Source: Christensenellaceae bacterium (lineage in GTDB: Bacteria > Bacillota > Clostridia > Christensenellales > SZUA-584). From it: a DNA stretch of 5,927 bases. The translations under genes were made by a program, and so were the position numbers. The stretch is taken from contig JAAXZP010000023.1 in assembly GCA_012719815.1 (NCBI GenBank), positions 1 through 5,927 of the forward strand. The letters run 5' to 3'. How positions within the stretch are numbered: the stretch's first letter is position 1; each line of letters starts with the position of its first letter. Of this stretch, positions 1 through 5,386 are shown piece by piece. Below the pieces are notes generated by a model, which was given only the letters and a program-made list of their open reading frames with translations, had not been told where the DNA came from and made no database searches.

Positions 1-1
1 C

Positions 2-1186
2 ACGGGGACGACGTTTTCGCTGTTCGGGCAGATCGTGCTGCTCGTGCTGTTCCAGGTGGGGGCGCTGGGGCTGATGACGGTGACCACGATGGTGTATTTT
101 CTGGCCGGCAAGCGCATCACGTTGAGCGAGCGCATGATCATCCGGGAGATGTGGAACGAATTTGACCTTTCCGGTATGGTCAAGCTGGTATTGAAGGTGA
201 TTCGAGTGACGCTGATCGCCGAACTCGCCGGCGTGCTGCTGCTGGCCATCCGCTTTGTGCCCATGTTCGGGCTGAAAGGCGTATATTACAGCGTGTTCCA
301 CGCTGTTTCCGCGTTCAGCAGCGCGGGGTTTGATCTGATGGGCAGGGAGTTTTCGCCGTACTGCAGCATGGCGCCGTTTGCCTCCGATCCTTTGGTGCTG
401 CTGACGCTGATAGCGCTGGTGTTTCTTGGCGGGCTGGGTTTCTGGGCGATTACCTACATATTCAGCATAAGCCGCATCCGCGAACGCAGGGGGCTTTCTC
501 GGTATACCAGGCTGGTGCTGGCGGCCAATCTGGTGCTAACGGTGCTGGGGCTGATCGCGGTATACGCGGCAGAACTGGGAAATGACAAAACGCTGGGCGC
601 CATGGGCGCGGGAGAGGCGGCGCTGAACGGTTTTTTTCAGGCGCTGACGCCCCGGACGGGCGGTTTCAGCACGATCAGTCAGGGGGCTTTGCTGCCTGTC
701 ACCAAATTTGCTATGATACTGCTGATGTTCATCGGCGCGTCGCCCGCGAGCACCGGCGGCGGAATCAAAACGACGACGGCGGCGGTTGTGGCGCTGTACG
801 CGTTCTCCGGCAGTTTGGGCCGTCGGGACATCACGCTGCGCGACAGGAGGGTGTCTCCCGGTACGGTGCAGCGCGCGATTGTGGTGGCGCTGACCGGTTT
901 TGTGCTTGTGAAGGCGGCCTCCATGGCGCTGATGGAGATTGAGAGCTGACGCGGCGGTCTGTTCCCCTCGGAGAACATCATATATGAGGTGGTGGCCGCA
1001 TTCGGCACGGCGGGACTGTCCGCCGGCATCACGCCGCATCTGAGCGCCGCCAGCCGGATCGTATTGATGGTGGTGATGTTTGTGGGCCGCGTCGGGCTGA
1101 TGCCGCTGGTGATCGCGCTGACCAGCCATGCAGGGCAAAAGACCTCCGGTATCCGTTATCCGGAAGAAAGGTTTATGGTGGGATAA
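2..1186 (+). pseudogene. ktrB: KtrB/TrkH-family potassium transporter membrane subunit, 5'-partial and interrupted by an in-frame TGA
   Basis: KtrB is the K+-translocating membrane subunit of the Ktr system and pairs with the cytosolic RCK subunit KtrA encoded next. The reading frame is open from base 2, so the true start and the first pore loop lie upstream of the window. What is visible follows the family order: the second pore loop VSAFSSAGFD (305-334), the third pore loop ALTPRTGGFST (641-673), the conserved GASPASTGGGIKTTT segment (734-778), and the fourth pore loop AFGTAGLS (998-1021) followed by the last hydrophobic helix. A TGA at 947-949 breaks the frame between the third and fourth repeats. 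The codons on both sides are in the same frame and both match the family, so a single substitution, not an indel, explains it. The 315 codons before the stop plus 78 after it leave room for about 50 missing N-terminal residues. The truncated product would lack the fourth pore loop and should not form a K+ pathway. Family assignment is firm; pseudogene status is an inference, since a sequencing error or readthrough remains possible. Confidence 0.85.
947..949 (+). other. In-frame TGA stop inside ktrB
   Basis: The codons read GAG AGC TGA CGC GGC GGT. The frame continues without another stop to the TAA at 1184-1186, with conserved KtrB sequence downstream. The stop falls in the loop between the third and fourth pore repeats. 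TGA ends at least three other intact genes here (DUF1294, rnpA, yidD), so general reassignment of TGA is unlikely. A C-to-T change from CGA (Arg) or a G-to-T change from GGA (Gly) would suffice. The following base is C, a context known to be comparatively leaky for UGA in bacteria. Confidence 0.9.
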
Positions 1187-1846
1187 ATGGCCAAAAAACA
1201 GTTTGCCGTGATCGGTATGGGACGTTTTGGGCAGAGCGTGGCAAGGGGGCTCGCCAGCCTGGGCCAGGAAGTGCTGGCCGTGGACAACGACGAAGCGCTG
1301 GTGGCCGAGATTGCCCCGTACGTGACGCACGCCGTGCAGGCGGACGCGACGGATGAAAAGGCGCTGATTGCGCTGGGCATCCGCAACTTTGACGTGGCCG
1401 TGGTGGCCATCGGCATCGATATCCAGGCCAGCATACTGGTGACGATGCTGTGCAAGGAGCTGGGCGTGGGTTTTGTGCTGGCCAAGGCGATAAGCGAGCT
1501 GCACGGCAAGGTGCTCTATAAGACCGGCGCGGACCGCGTGGTGTTCCCCGAGCGCGATATGGGGCTGCGCGTGGCGCACAACCTCGCGAATTCCAATATT
1601 CTGGACTACATCGAGATAGCGGGGGGCCTTCGGATTGTGGATATTTCCGCCCTGCCCGAGTGGGAGAACAAGAGCCTGCTCGAGCTGGACCTGCGCAAGA
1701 AATACGGTGTGAACGTGATTGCGATCAAGAGGAACAAGGAAATAAACAGCTCGCCGCACGGCGCGGATATCATAGAAAAGAACGATACGCTGATAATATC
1801 GGGCAACAAGGAAAGCATCGCGCGGCTGGAAGCCATGAGCAAATAG
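1187..1846 (+). CDS. ktrA: KtrA, cytosolic RCK regulatory subunit of the Ktr potassium uptake system
   Basis: KtrA forms an octameric cytosolic ring that binds nucleotides and gates KtrB. The 219-residue product has a Rossmann-type RCK_N domain with the glycine motif GMGRFG at residues 10-15 and an acidic residue (D33) ending the second strand, expected to contact the nucleotide ribose. A family-typical stretch (THAVQADATDEKAL, then IRNFDVAVVAIG) follows. An RCK_C domain occupies roughly residues 145-219 (VDISALPEW to the C terminus). Length matches Bacillus KtrA (about 220 aa), and the sequence resembles that protein more than the double-length TrkA. The ATG immediately follows the ktrB TAA, so the two are translationally coupled in one operon. 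The nearest SD-like sequences are GGTGGGA (1177-1183) and AGAAAGG (1165-1171). In relatives c-di-AMP binds RCK_C; whether it does here cannot be seen. The gene is intact although ktrB is interrupted. Confidence 0.93.
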   Translation: MAKKQFAVIGMGRFGQSVARGLASLGQEVLAVDNDEALVAEIAPYVTHAVQADATDEKALIALGIRNFDVAVVAIGIDIQASILVTMLCKELGVGFVLAKAISELHGKVLYKTGADRVVFPERDMGLRVAHNLANSNILDYIEIAGGLRIVDISALPEWENKSLLELDLRKKYGVNVIAIKRNKEINSSPHGADIIEKNDTLIISGNKESIARLEAMSK

Positions 1847-1859
1847 CGCGAAAAACATA

Positions 1860-1899
1860 CGGCGGCACTAAGGCCATTAGCCCCGCGCCGCCGCTTTTT
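1860..1899 (+). terminator. Intrinsic terminator after ktrA, potentially bidirectional
   Basis: CGGCGGC at 1860-1866 pairs perfectly with GCCGCCG at 1887-1893. The 20-nt interior holds a small inner pairing (CTAA 1868-1871 with TTAG 1877-1880). The stem is followed by C and then TTTTT at 1895-1899, 14 nt after the ktrA stop. On the opposite strand the same stem is followed by TATGTTTTT (1859-1851), so it could also stop transcripts arriving from the right, including a minus-strand RNA from the 1905-2134 element. Confidence 0.8.
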
Positions 1900-1904
1900 G
1901 ATTC

Positions 1905-2134
1905 GAGTTCACAGCTTTATACCGTGTGCGCTCATACTGAGGAGCTGCGGAAAACTCCGCCTATGCTTTGGCACAAGCGATAAGCCGGTATCGCTGCCGT
2001 TATTCACTAGACCCTCATGGGGCTCCTGTGCGAACGTCCGCGTATGTCATTACCTTGCTGTCTCTTGTTTTGCGGGCGCTTGCTTTCGGAGCCCGCTGAA
2101 CGCACCGGTTCCGGCTTGATTTTGCTGTGAACTC
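1905..2134. ncRNA. Candidate large structured non-coding RNA with nested helices and a predicted pseudoknot, family unidentified
   Basis: This fills most of the 403-bp gap between ktrA and the PhzF gene. The ends form a perfect 11-bp inverted repeat: GAGTTCACAGC (1905-1915) with GCTGTGAACTC (2124-2134). Nested inside in order are: 1921-1930 with 2101-2109 (9 bp, one bulged T at 1925); CATAC 1933-1937 with GTATG 2042-2046; AGGAGC 1940-1945 with GCTCCT 2022-2027. Local hairpins are GCGGA/TCCGC (1947-1951/1956-1960), AGCGATA/TATCGCT (1976-1982/1989-1995, extended by GGC/GCC at 1970-1972/1996-1998 across a 3-nt bulge) and GCGGGC/GCCCGC (2072-2077/2091-2096). The hexaloop AGCCGG (1983-1988) is exactly complementary to CCGGCT (2111-2116). 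Ordered nesting plus a loop-to-junction match argues for a folded RNA over a simple transposon remnant. The strand is unresolved: no good promoter is visible on either side, and U-G/G-U extensions do not decide it. Size and taxonomic setting would allow the raiA motif, but I cannot match its consensus from memory. Confidence 0.65.
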
Positions 2135-2204
2135 TACGCCTTTATTGTTTGCGGCAAAGAAAAAAATATGAGGAAATTCGCATGGAAATCTGTGCCTGAC
2201 GGTT

Positions 2205-2248
2205 TCTGGTCATTTAAAATCTGACCGGATTTCTCTTAACTTTTTTTT
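2205..2248 (+). terminator. Possible plus-strand intrinsic terminator between the RNA element and the PhzF gene
   Basis: TCTGGTCA (2205-2212) pairs with TGACCGGA (2222-2229), 8 bp including one T-G wobble that exists only in plus-strand RNA, with a 9-nt AT-rich loop. It is followed by TTTCTCTT and, after AAC, eight T at 2241-2248. On the minus strand no U-run follows the hairpin. It could end a plus-strand transcript of the 1905-2134 element. The first T tract is interrupted, so strength is uncertain. The rest of 2135-2249 is AT-rich with no convincing gene or promoter. Confidence 0.45.
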
Positions 2249-2249
2249 A

Positions 2250-3029
2250 TTACAGGTTGATCACGCCGCGCAGATAGCAGACGGCGGTGCCGCCGATTTT
2301 GACGCGGTCGCCGCAGTATTCGCACATCAGCGTGCCGCCGCGGGCGGAAAGCTGCCGGGCGGTCATCTGATTTCTGCCGAGCTGCGTGTGCCAGAACGGG
2401 ATGAGCGTGGAATGGGACGAGCCGGTGACCGGGTCTTCCGGAATGCCGGCGCCCGGCGCGAAGAAGCGCGATACAAAGTCGCAATCCGTACCCCTGGCGG
2501 TGACGATGATGGCAAATGCGTCTTTATGCTGCTTCAGCTGCGAAAAGTCGGGGCGAAGGCTCCTTATGGCGTCTTCACTTTCCAGCAGCACCAGAAGGTC
2601 CCGCGAGGCGTGCGTTTCCAGCACGGGCGGGCCCAAAGCCTGCTCCAGCCCGGGCGGGACCTCGCAGGGAACGGGCGGGCGGCTGGGAAAGTCCATGGTA
2701 AACACATCGTCGCTTTGTGAGACGGTCAGCGTGCCGCTTTTGGTGTGGAACTCCACCGTGCCGGATACGGCATGCACTTCGTTCATCAGCACATAAGCGC
2801 TGGCGAGCGTGGCGTGGCCGCACAGGTCTATCTCCGTTTCCGGCGTGAACCAGCGCAGGCCGTCCGCGCCGCTGCTCTCGCGCACCAGAAAAGCCGTTTC
2901 CGAGAGGTTGTTTTCCATCGCGATGCTTTGCATCACGGCGTCGTCCGGCCAAGTCTCAAGCAGGCAGACGCCCGCGGGGTTGCCGGAAAAAAGCCTGTCC
3001 GTGAACGCATCGACAACATAGTATTGCAT
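2250..3029 (-). CDS. PhzF-family (phenazine biosynthesis-like, diaminopimelate-epimerase fold) protein, probable isomerase
   Basis: The 259-residue product shows the PhzF family signature throughout. The N terminus is VDAFTDRLFSGNPAGV (residues 6-21). NLSETAFLV at 41-49 includes E44, aligned with the catalytic glutamate of PhzF. RWFTPETEIDLCGHATLASA spans 59-78, EDPVTGSSHSTLIPFW spans 198-213, and the C terminus carries QLSARGGTL and RVKIGGTAV. The fold is the two-domain DapF-like barrel; the protein is expected to be cytosolic and dimeric. Known members isomerise phenazine precursors, but most homologues outside phenazine clusters have unknown substrates, and no phenazine genes are visible here, so the substrate is open. 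The ATG at 3029 is supported by GAAGGT (3041-3036) six bases upstream and by the family N terminus. It lies 70 bp downstream of the aminotransferase on the same strand with no terminator or convincing promoter between, so co-transcription is likely. Confidence 0.9.
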   Translation of the reverse strand: MQYYVVDAFTDRLFSGNPAGVCLLETWPDDAVMQSIAMENNLSETAFLVRESSGADGLRWFTPETEIDLCGHATLASAYVLMNEVHAVSGTVEFHTKSGTLTVSQSDDVFTMDFPSRPPVPCEVPPGLEQALGPPVLETHASRDLLVLLESEDAIRSLRPDFSQLKQHKDAFAIIVTARGTDCDFVSRFFAPGAGIPEDPVTGSSHSTLIPFWHTQLGRNQMTARQLSARGGTLMCEYCGDRVKIGGTAVCYLRGVINL

Positions 3030-3099
3030 CGTTTGACCTTCGAAGAGTATTTTTCAACCGTGGCGTTAAAACAGCCAATTAAGATGGGGCAGACTTGGC

Positions 3100-4257
3100 T
3101 TACAGGCAGGCGCCGATGCGGCGCGCGGCTTCCTCGATGCGCTCTTTGTCCTGCACGAGCGCGATGCGCACGTAGCCTTTGCCCAGGTCGCCGAAAGCGC
3201 TGCCCGGCACCACGATGACGCCCGCTTTGCGCATCAGCATTTTGGCGAATTCCACATCGTCCGGCCAGGCGTCCGGCGTTTTGGCCCAGACGAACATCGT
3301 GGCTTTGGGCGGCGTGATGGCCCAGCCAACATCGGCGAACGCGCGAATCAGTATGTCGCGGCGCTGCTCATACTCGGCGGCGGTGGCGCGGATGACGGAA
3401 TCGTCGCACATCAGCGCGCGGATGCCGCCCCGCTGCACCGGCAGGAACACGCCGTAGTCGGTATTGGATTTGACCTGCTTTAATGCCGCGATATAGTCGG
3501 CGTTGCCCAGGCAGAAGCCGAGCCGCGCGCCCGCGTAGCCGTACGTTTTGGACAGGGAGTTGAACTCCGCGCCGATATCCTTTGCTCCTTTGTGCGCGAG
3601 AAAGCTGCCCACGCGCAGGCCGTCGAACGTGAGCTCGCTGTAAGCGTTGTCGTGGATCACAAAAATATCGTTATCTTTGGCGAATGCGACCAGGTCGGCG
3701 TAGAAAGACGGCGGCGCCACTGCTGTGGTGGGGTTGTTGGGATACGACACGATCATCAGCCTGGCGCGCCGGGCCACGTCCGCCGGTATGTCGGCGAAGT
3801 CGATGATGAACCCTTTTTCGGGCCGCTGCGGGACGCGGAACACCTCGGCATGGGCCAGAGCCGCGCCCACGAAAAACGCGGGGTAGCAGGGGTCCTGCAG
3901 TATCACGGTGTCGCCGGGGTCGATGATGGGCAGGCAGCAGTGCGCCAGCCCTTCCTGAGTGCCCAGCACCGAGCATATCTCGGCAGCGGGGTCCAGCGTG
4001 ACGCCGTACCGCCGCTTGTACCACGCTGACGCCGCTTCGGTGAGCTCGGGCAGGTCCCCGATGGCGTAGACATAGCTGGCGTCTTTCATCGCTTCCTCGG
4101 CGATGGTCTGCTTGATGGCATGAGCGGGCGGGATGTTGGGCGTGCCCACGCCCAGGTCGATCACGTCCACTCCGGCTGCGCGCAGAGCCGCCTTTTCTTT
4201 GGCGAGCTCGGTGAATATGCCGGATGAGAGCCGTTGCAACAGTTTGGATGTCTGCAT
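3100..4257 (-). CDS. PLP-dependent class I/II aminotransferase, LL-diaminopimelate aminotransferase-like
   Basis: The 385-residue product is a complete fold-type I aminotransferase, expected to be cytosolic and dimeric. Visible landmarks are the N-terminal FTELAKEKAALRAAGVDVIDLGVG region (through residue 38), GTQEGLAH at 99-106 near the PLP phosphate, SYPNNPT at 171-177 with N175, HDNAYSEL at 202-209 with D203 and Y206 contacting the cofactor, NSLSKTYG at 233-240 with K237 as the Schiff-base lysine, and YVRIAL with R364 binding the substrate carboxylate. The text most resembles the DapL/AatB-like group of clostridial aminotransferases, which transfer amino groups between LL-diaminopimelate or other amino acids and 2-oxoglutarate. 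Substrate cannot be fixed from sequence: DapL, aspartate- or alanine-type specificity are all possible. The ATG at 4257 fits the family N terminus, and an in-frame TGA at 4308-4306 with no ATG, GTG or TTG between excludes an earlier start. Its SD is unusually placed (see the leader entry). The PhzF-family gene follows. Confidence 0.88.
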   Translation of the reverse strand: MQTSKLLQRLSSGIFTELAKEKAALRAAGVDVIDLGVGTPNIPPAHAIKQTIAEEAMKDASYVYAIGDLPELTEAASAWYKRRYGVTLDPAAEICSVLGTQEGLAHCCLPIIDPGDTVILQDPCYPAFFVGAALAHAEVFRVPQRPEKGFIIDFADIPADVARRARLMIVSYPNNPTTAVAPPSFYADLVAFAKDNDIFVIHDNAYSELTFDGLRVGSFLAHKGAKDIGAEFNSLSKTYGYAGARLGFCLGNADYIAALKQVKSNTDYGVFLPVQRGGIRALMCDDSVIRATAAEYEQRRDILIRAFADVGWAITPPKATMFVWAKTPDAWPDDVEFAKMLMRKAGVIVVPGSAFGDLGKGYVRIALVQDKERIEEAARRIGACL

Positions 4258-4295
4258 GTCGGTTGCCGCAGCGCCGATATCGGGCGCTTCTCCTT
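4258..4295 (-). promoter_or_regulatory. Aminotransferase leader: strong SD separated from the ATG by a hairpin
   Basis: On the minus strand AAGGAG (4295-4290) is the only good SD match, but it sits 32 nt before the ATG. Between them AGCGCC (4288-4283) pairs perfectly with GGCGCT (4275-4270) around CGATATC. Folding the hairpin would leave about 13 nt between SD and ATG, closer to a workable spacing. No SD is seen in the 12 nt directly before the ATG. This could be structure-bridged initiation or a translational control element; it is inferred, not proven. Confidence 0.5.
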
Positions 4296-4332
4296 GTCTG
4301 TTTGGTCATGATGGGTTTAACTATTTAGCATG

Positions 4333-4361
4333 ATTATATACTTATCAGAAATAAAAATCAA
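4333..4361 (-). promoter_or_regulatory. Sigma-A-type promoter for the aminotransferase-PhzF transcript
   Basis: On the minus strand TTGATT (4361-4356) and a perfect TATAAT (4338-4333) are separated by exactly 17 bp. Transcription would start near 4326, giving a leader of about 70 nt that contains the SD and hairpin described for the aminotransferase. Confidence 0.8.
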
Positions 4362-4372
4362 AACAATGTCAG

Positions 4373-4401
4373 TTGTCGGGCGCAGCGGAAATGGATAAAA
4401 T
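4373..4401 (+). promoter_or_regulatory. Sigma-A-type promoter for the DUF1294 gene
   Basis: TTGTCG (4373-4378) and TAAAAT (4396-4401) are spaced by 17 bp. The predicted start near 4408 gives a very short leader that begins just before the SD GGGAGG (4411-4416). It is divergent from the aminotransferase promoter; the two -35 boxes are about 11 bp apart. Confidence 0.6.
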
Positions 4402-4421
4402 AAACAGTCAGGGAGGATAAT

Positions 4422-4703
4422 ATGCCTGAAGGGTCGGTGATTGCCGCGGCGGTCCTGCTGGTGGTGAATATCGCGGGCTTTGCCCGGTGCGCGGCTGACA
4501 AACGGGCAGCCAGGCTGAAAAAAAGGCGCGTGCCCGAGAAAACGCTGATTGCGTGGGCGCTGCTTTTTGGCGCGGCGGGCGTATACCTGGCGATGCTGGT
4601 TTTTTCGCACAAAACCAGAAAGCCGAAGTTCTCCGTGCTGGTGCCCGCTGCGCTCGCAGTGCAGGCGGTGCTGGCGGGGTGGATTTTCTGGAGGCTGGAA
4701 TGA
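4422..4703 (+). CDS. DUF1294 family small integral membrane protein
   Basis: The 93-residue product is a small membrane protein with three hydrophobic segments, about residues 6-22, 41-61 and 71-90. It carries the DUF1294 landmarks: an aspartate-lysine pair after the first helix (D26-K27), RVPE at 36-39, a glycine-containing second helix ending with M58, and the HKTRKPKF block at 63-70. In the family the HKT-K-F motif and the R-PE motif are the conserved features, and the function is unknown. The ATG at 4422 has GGGAGG (4411-4416) five bases upstream and its own promoter. It lies 41 bp before the rpmH promoter with no obvious terminator, so some readthrough into rpmH is possible. No link with its neighbours' function can be claimed. 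Confidence 0.85.
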   Translation: MPEGSVIAAAVLLVVNIAGFARCAADKRAARLKKRRVPEKTLIAWALLFGAAGVYLAMLVFSHKTRKPKFSVLVPAALAVQAVLAGWIFWRLE

Positions 4704-4744
4704 GCGCAAATTTTTGTCAGCCAAAGTCCGGTAAATCATTGTGG

Positions 4745-4773
4745 TTGACATCAGGGGGGGACTTCAATATAAT
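4745..4773 (+). promoter_or_regulatory. Consensus sigma-A promoter of the rpmH-rnpA-yidD-yidC operon
   Basis: TTGACA (4745-4750) and TATAAT (4768-4773) are both perfect consensus with a 17-bp spacer that contains a run of seven G (4754-4760). The start would be near 4780, giving a leader of about 73 nt before rpmH. Such strength suits ribosomal protein expression. Confidence 0.92.
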
Positions 4774-4806
4774 ATATCCGTCTTATTATCGAGACAGGGC
4801 CGATTG

Positions 4807-4828
4807 TGGCTTAAAATATTTGGCTTAA
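4807..4828 (+). repeat. Direct octamer repeat in the rpmH leader
   Basis: TGGCTTAA occurs at 4807-4814 and again at 4821-4828, a 14-bp period, within the untranslated leader of rpmH. It may be chance; no function is claimed. Confidence 0.4.
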
Positions 4829-4852
4829 TACAGGAAAGAGAGAACTGCAACG

Positions 4853-4987
4853 ATGAAAAGAACGTTTCAGCCGAAAAAGAGGCAGCGCCAGAAAGAGCAC
4901 GGATTCAGAAAGAGAATGAAGACCAAGGCTGGCCGGAATGTGTTGAAGCGCAGAAGAGCCAAGGGAAGAAAGGTGCTTTCCGCATAA
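4853..4987 (+). CDS. rpmH: 50S ribosomal protein L34 (bL34)
   Basis: The 44-residue, very basic product starts MKRTFQPKKRQRQKEHGF and continues with RKRMKTKAGRNVLKRRRAKGR to KVLSA and TAA. This is the canonical bL34 sequence at the usual length. L34 is a small component of the large ribosomal subunit. An AGGA-containing purine tract (4832-4843) precedes the ATG, with its best SD core somewhat far away. It is the first gene after the consensus promoter at 4745-4773, 65 nt after the end of the -10 plus the start offset, and is followed by a terminator-like hairpin before rnpA. This gene order is conserved across bacteria. Confidence 0.98.
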   Translation: MKRTFQPKKRQRQKEHGFRKRMKTKAGRNVLKRRRAKGRKVLSA

Positions 4988-4997
4988 AGAGCTTGAT

Positions 4998-5019
4998 GCC
5001 GGCTTCCCCGGCTTTTTTT
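4998..5019 (+). terminator. Intercistronic terminator/attenuator between rpmH and rnpA
   Basis: GCCGG (4998-5002) pairs with CCGGC (5008-5012) around a 5-nt loop, followed at once by seven T (5013-5019). It lies 10 nt after the rpmH stop and before rnpA. As rnpA has no separate promoter visible, the hairpin is probably a partial terminator that lowers rnpA relative to rpmH. The short 5-bp stem is consistent with incomplete termination. Confidence 0.75.
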
Positions 5020-5041
5020 GCCGCATGGATAGGTAAGATCA

Positions 5042-5386
5042 TTGAGGCGAGAATATTCGCTGAGGCGCAACAAAGAGTTCAGATATGTGTACAGAAGAGG
5101 GCGGTCCGTTTCGGATAGCCATATGGTGCTTGTGTATGTCGTCACCAAAACGCCTCATTTGAAGGTAGGCTTTTCCGTATCGCGGAAGCTGGGCAACAGC
5201 GTGCAGCGCAACAGGCTGAAGAGGCGGATGAAGGAAGCTTTTTTTGGGATGCTGGACGGGGTTTCAAAAAACTGCCTGCTGGTGTTTTCGCCAAAGGAAA
5301 CCGCCAAAGACATGACGTATGCGGAGATTGTTGCTTCGATCAGCAAGCTGCTCAAAAAGGCGGGGCTAATGGACAAGTCGTCATGA
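5042..5386 (+). CDS. rnpA: Ribonuclease P protein component
   Basis: RnpA binds the catalytic RNase P RNA and helps it cleave the 5' leader from precursor tRNAs. The 114-residue product has the family length and landmarks: LRRNKEFRYVYRRGRS at residues 7-22, VGFSVSRKLGNSV at 42-54, and the RNR signature QRNRLKRRMKEAF at 55-67. The start is a TTG at 5042; no in-frame ATG precedes the conserved N terminus, and AGGT (5031-5034) lies upstream. An ATG at 5025 is out of frame and meets TAA after three codons. The stop TGA overlaps the yidD ATG (ATGA at 5383-5386), indicating translational coupling. Confidence 0.96.
   Translation: MRREYSLRRNKEFRYVYRRGRSVSDSHMVLVYVVTKTPHLKVGFSVSRKLGNSVQRNRLKRRMKEAFFGMLDGVSKNCLLVFSPKETAKDMTYAEIVASISKLLKKAGLMDKSS

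Noticed and set aside
947..976. Selenocysteine codon with a bacterial SECIS-like hairpin in ktrB
   Set aside because: The hairpin is only 4 bp, KtrB is not a redox protein, and no cysteine is expected at this loop in the family.
984..1186. Separate start for the KtrB C-terminal fragment (ATG 984 or GTG 989/992)
   Set aside because: The ATG is out of frame, the GTGs have no properly spaced SD, and the fragment is only the last pore repeat of the interrupted gene.
536..1858. Long open frame (440 codons) on the minus strand across ktrB and ktrA
   Set aside because: It is antisense to two genes with clear family motifs, its product is His/Arg/Gln-rich without recognisable domains, and such frames are common in GC-rich DNA.
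1898..2119. Small plus-strand open frame of 73 codons in the intergenic region
   Set aside because: It lies within the paired RNA element, has no good SD, and its product resembles no family; the base pairing explains the sequence better.
1905..2134. Miniature inverted-repeat transposon as the full explanation
   Set aside because: The 11-bp terminal repeats would fit, but no target duplication is visible at the flanks and the interior has several ordered helices and a pseudoknot match. A repeat search of the genome would be decisive; not fully excluded.
2135..2250. Minus-strand promoter for the RNA element (for example TTAAGA, 16 bp, TTAAAT, or AACAAT near 2149)
   Set aside because: Matches are 3-4 of 6 per box and the spacing or distance to the element is poor, so they do not support a call.
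3030..3099. Promoter or terminator between the aminotransferase and the PhzF gene
   Set aside because: Only a 4-bp TGGC/GCCA pairing and no properly spaced -35/-10 pair were found; co-transcription is simpler.
4321..4365. AT-rich stretch as a replication origin unwinding element
   Set aside because: It is explained by the aminotransferase promoter, and the nearest DnaA-box-like match (TTATCAGAA) has three mismatches.
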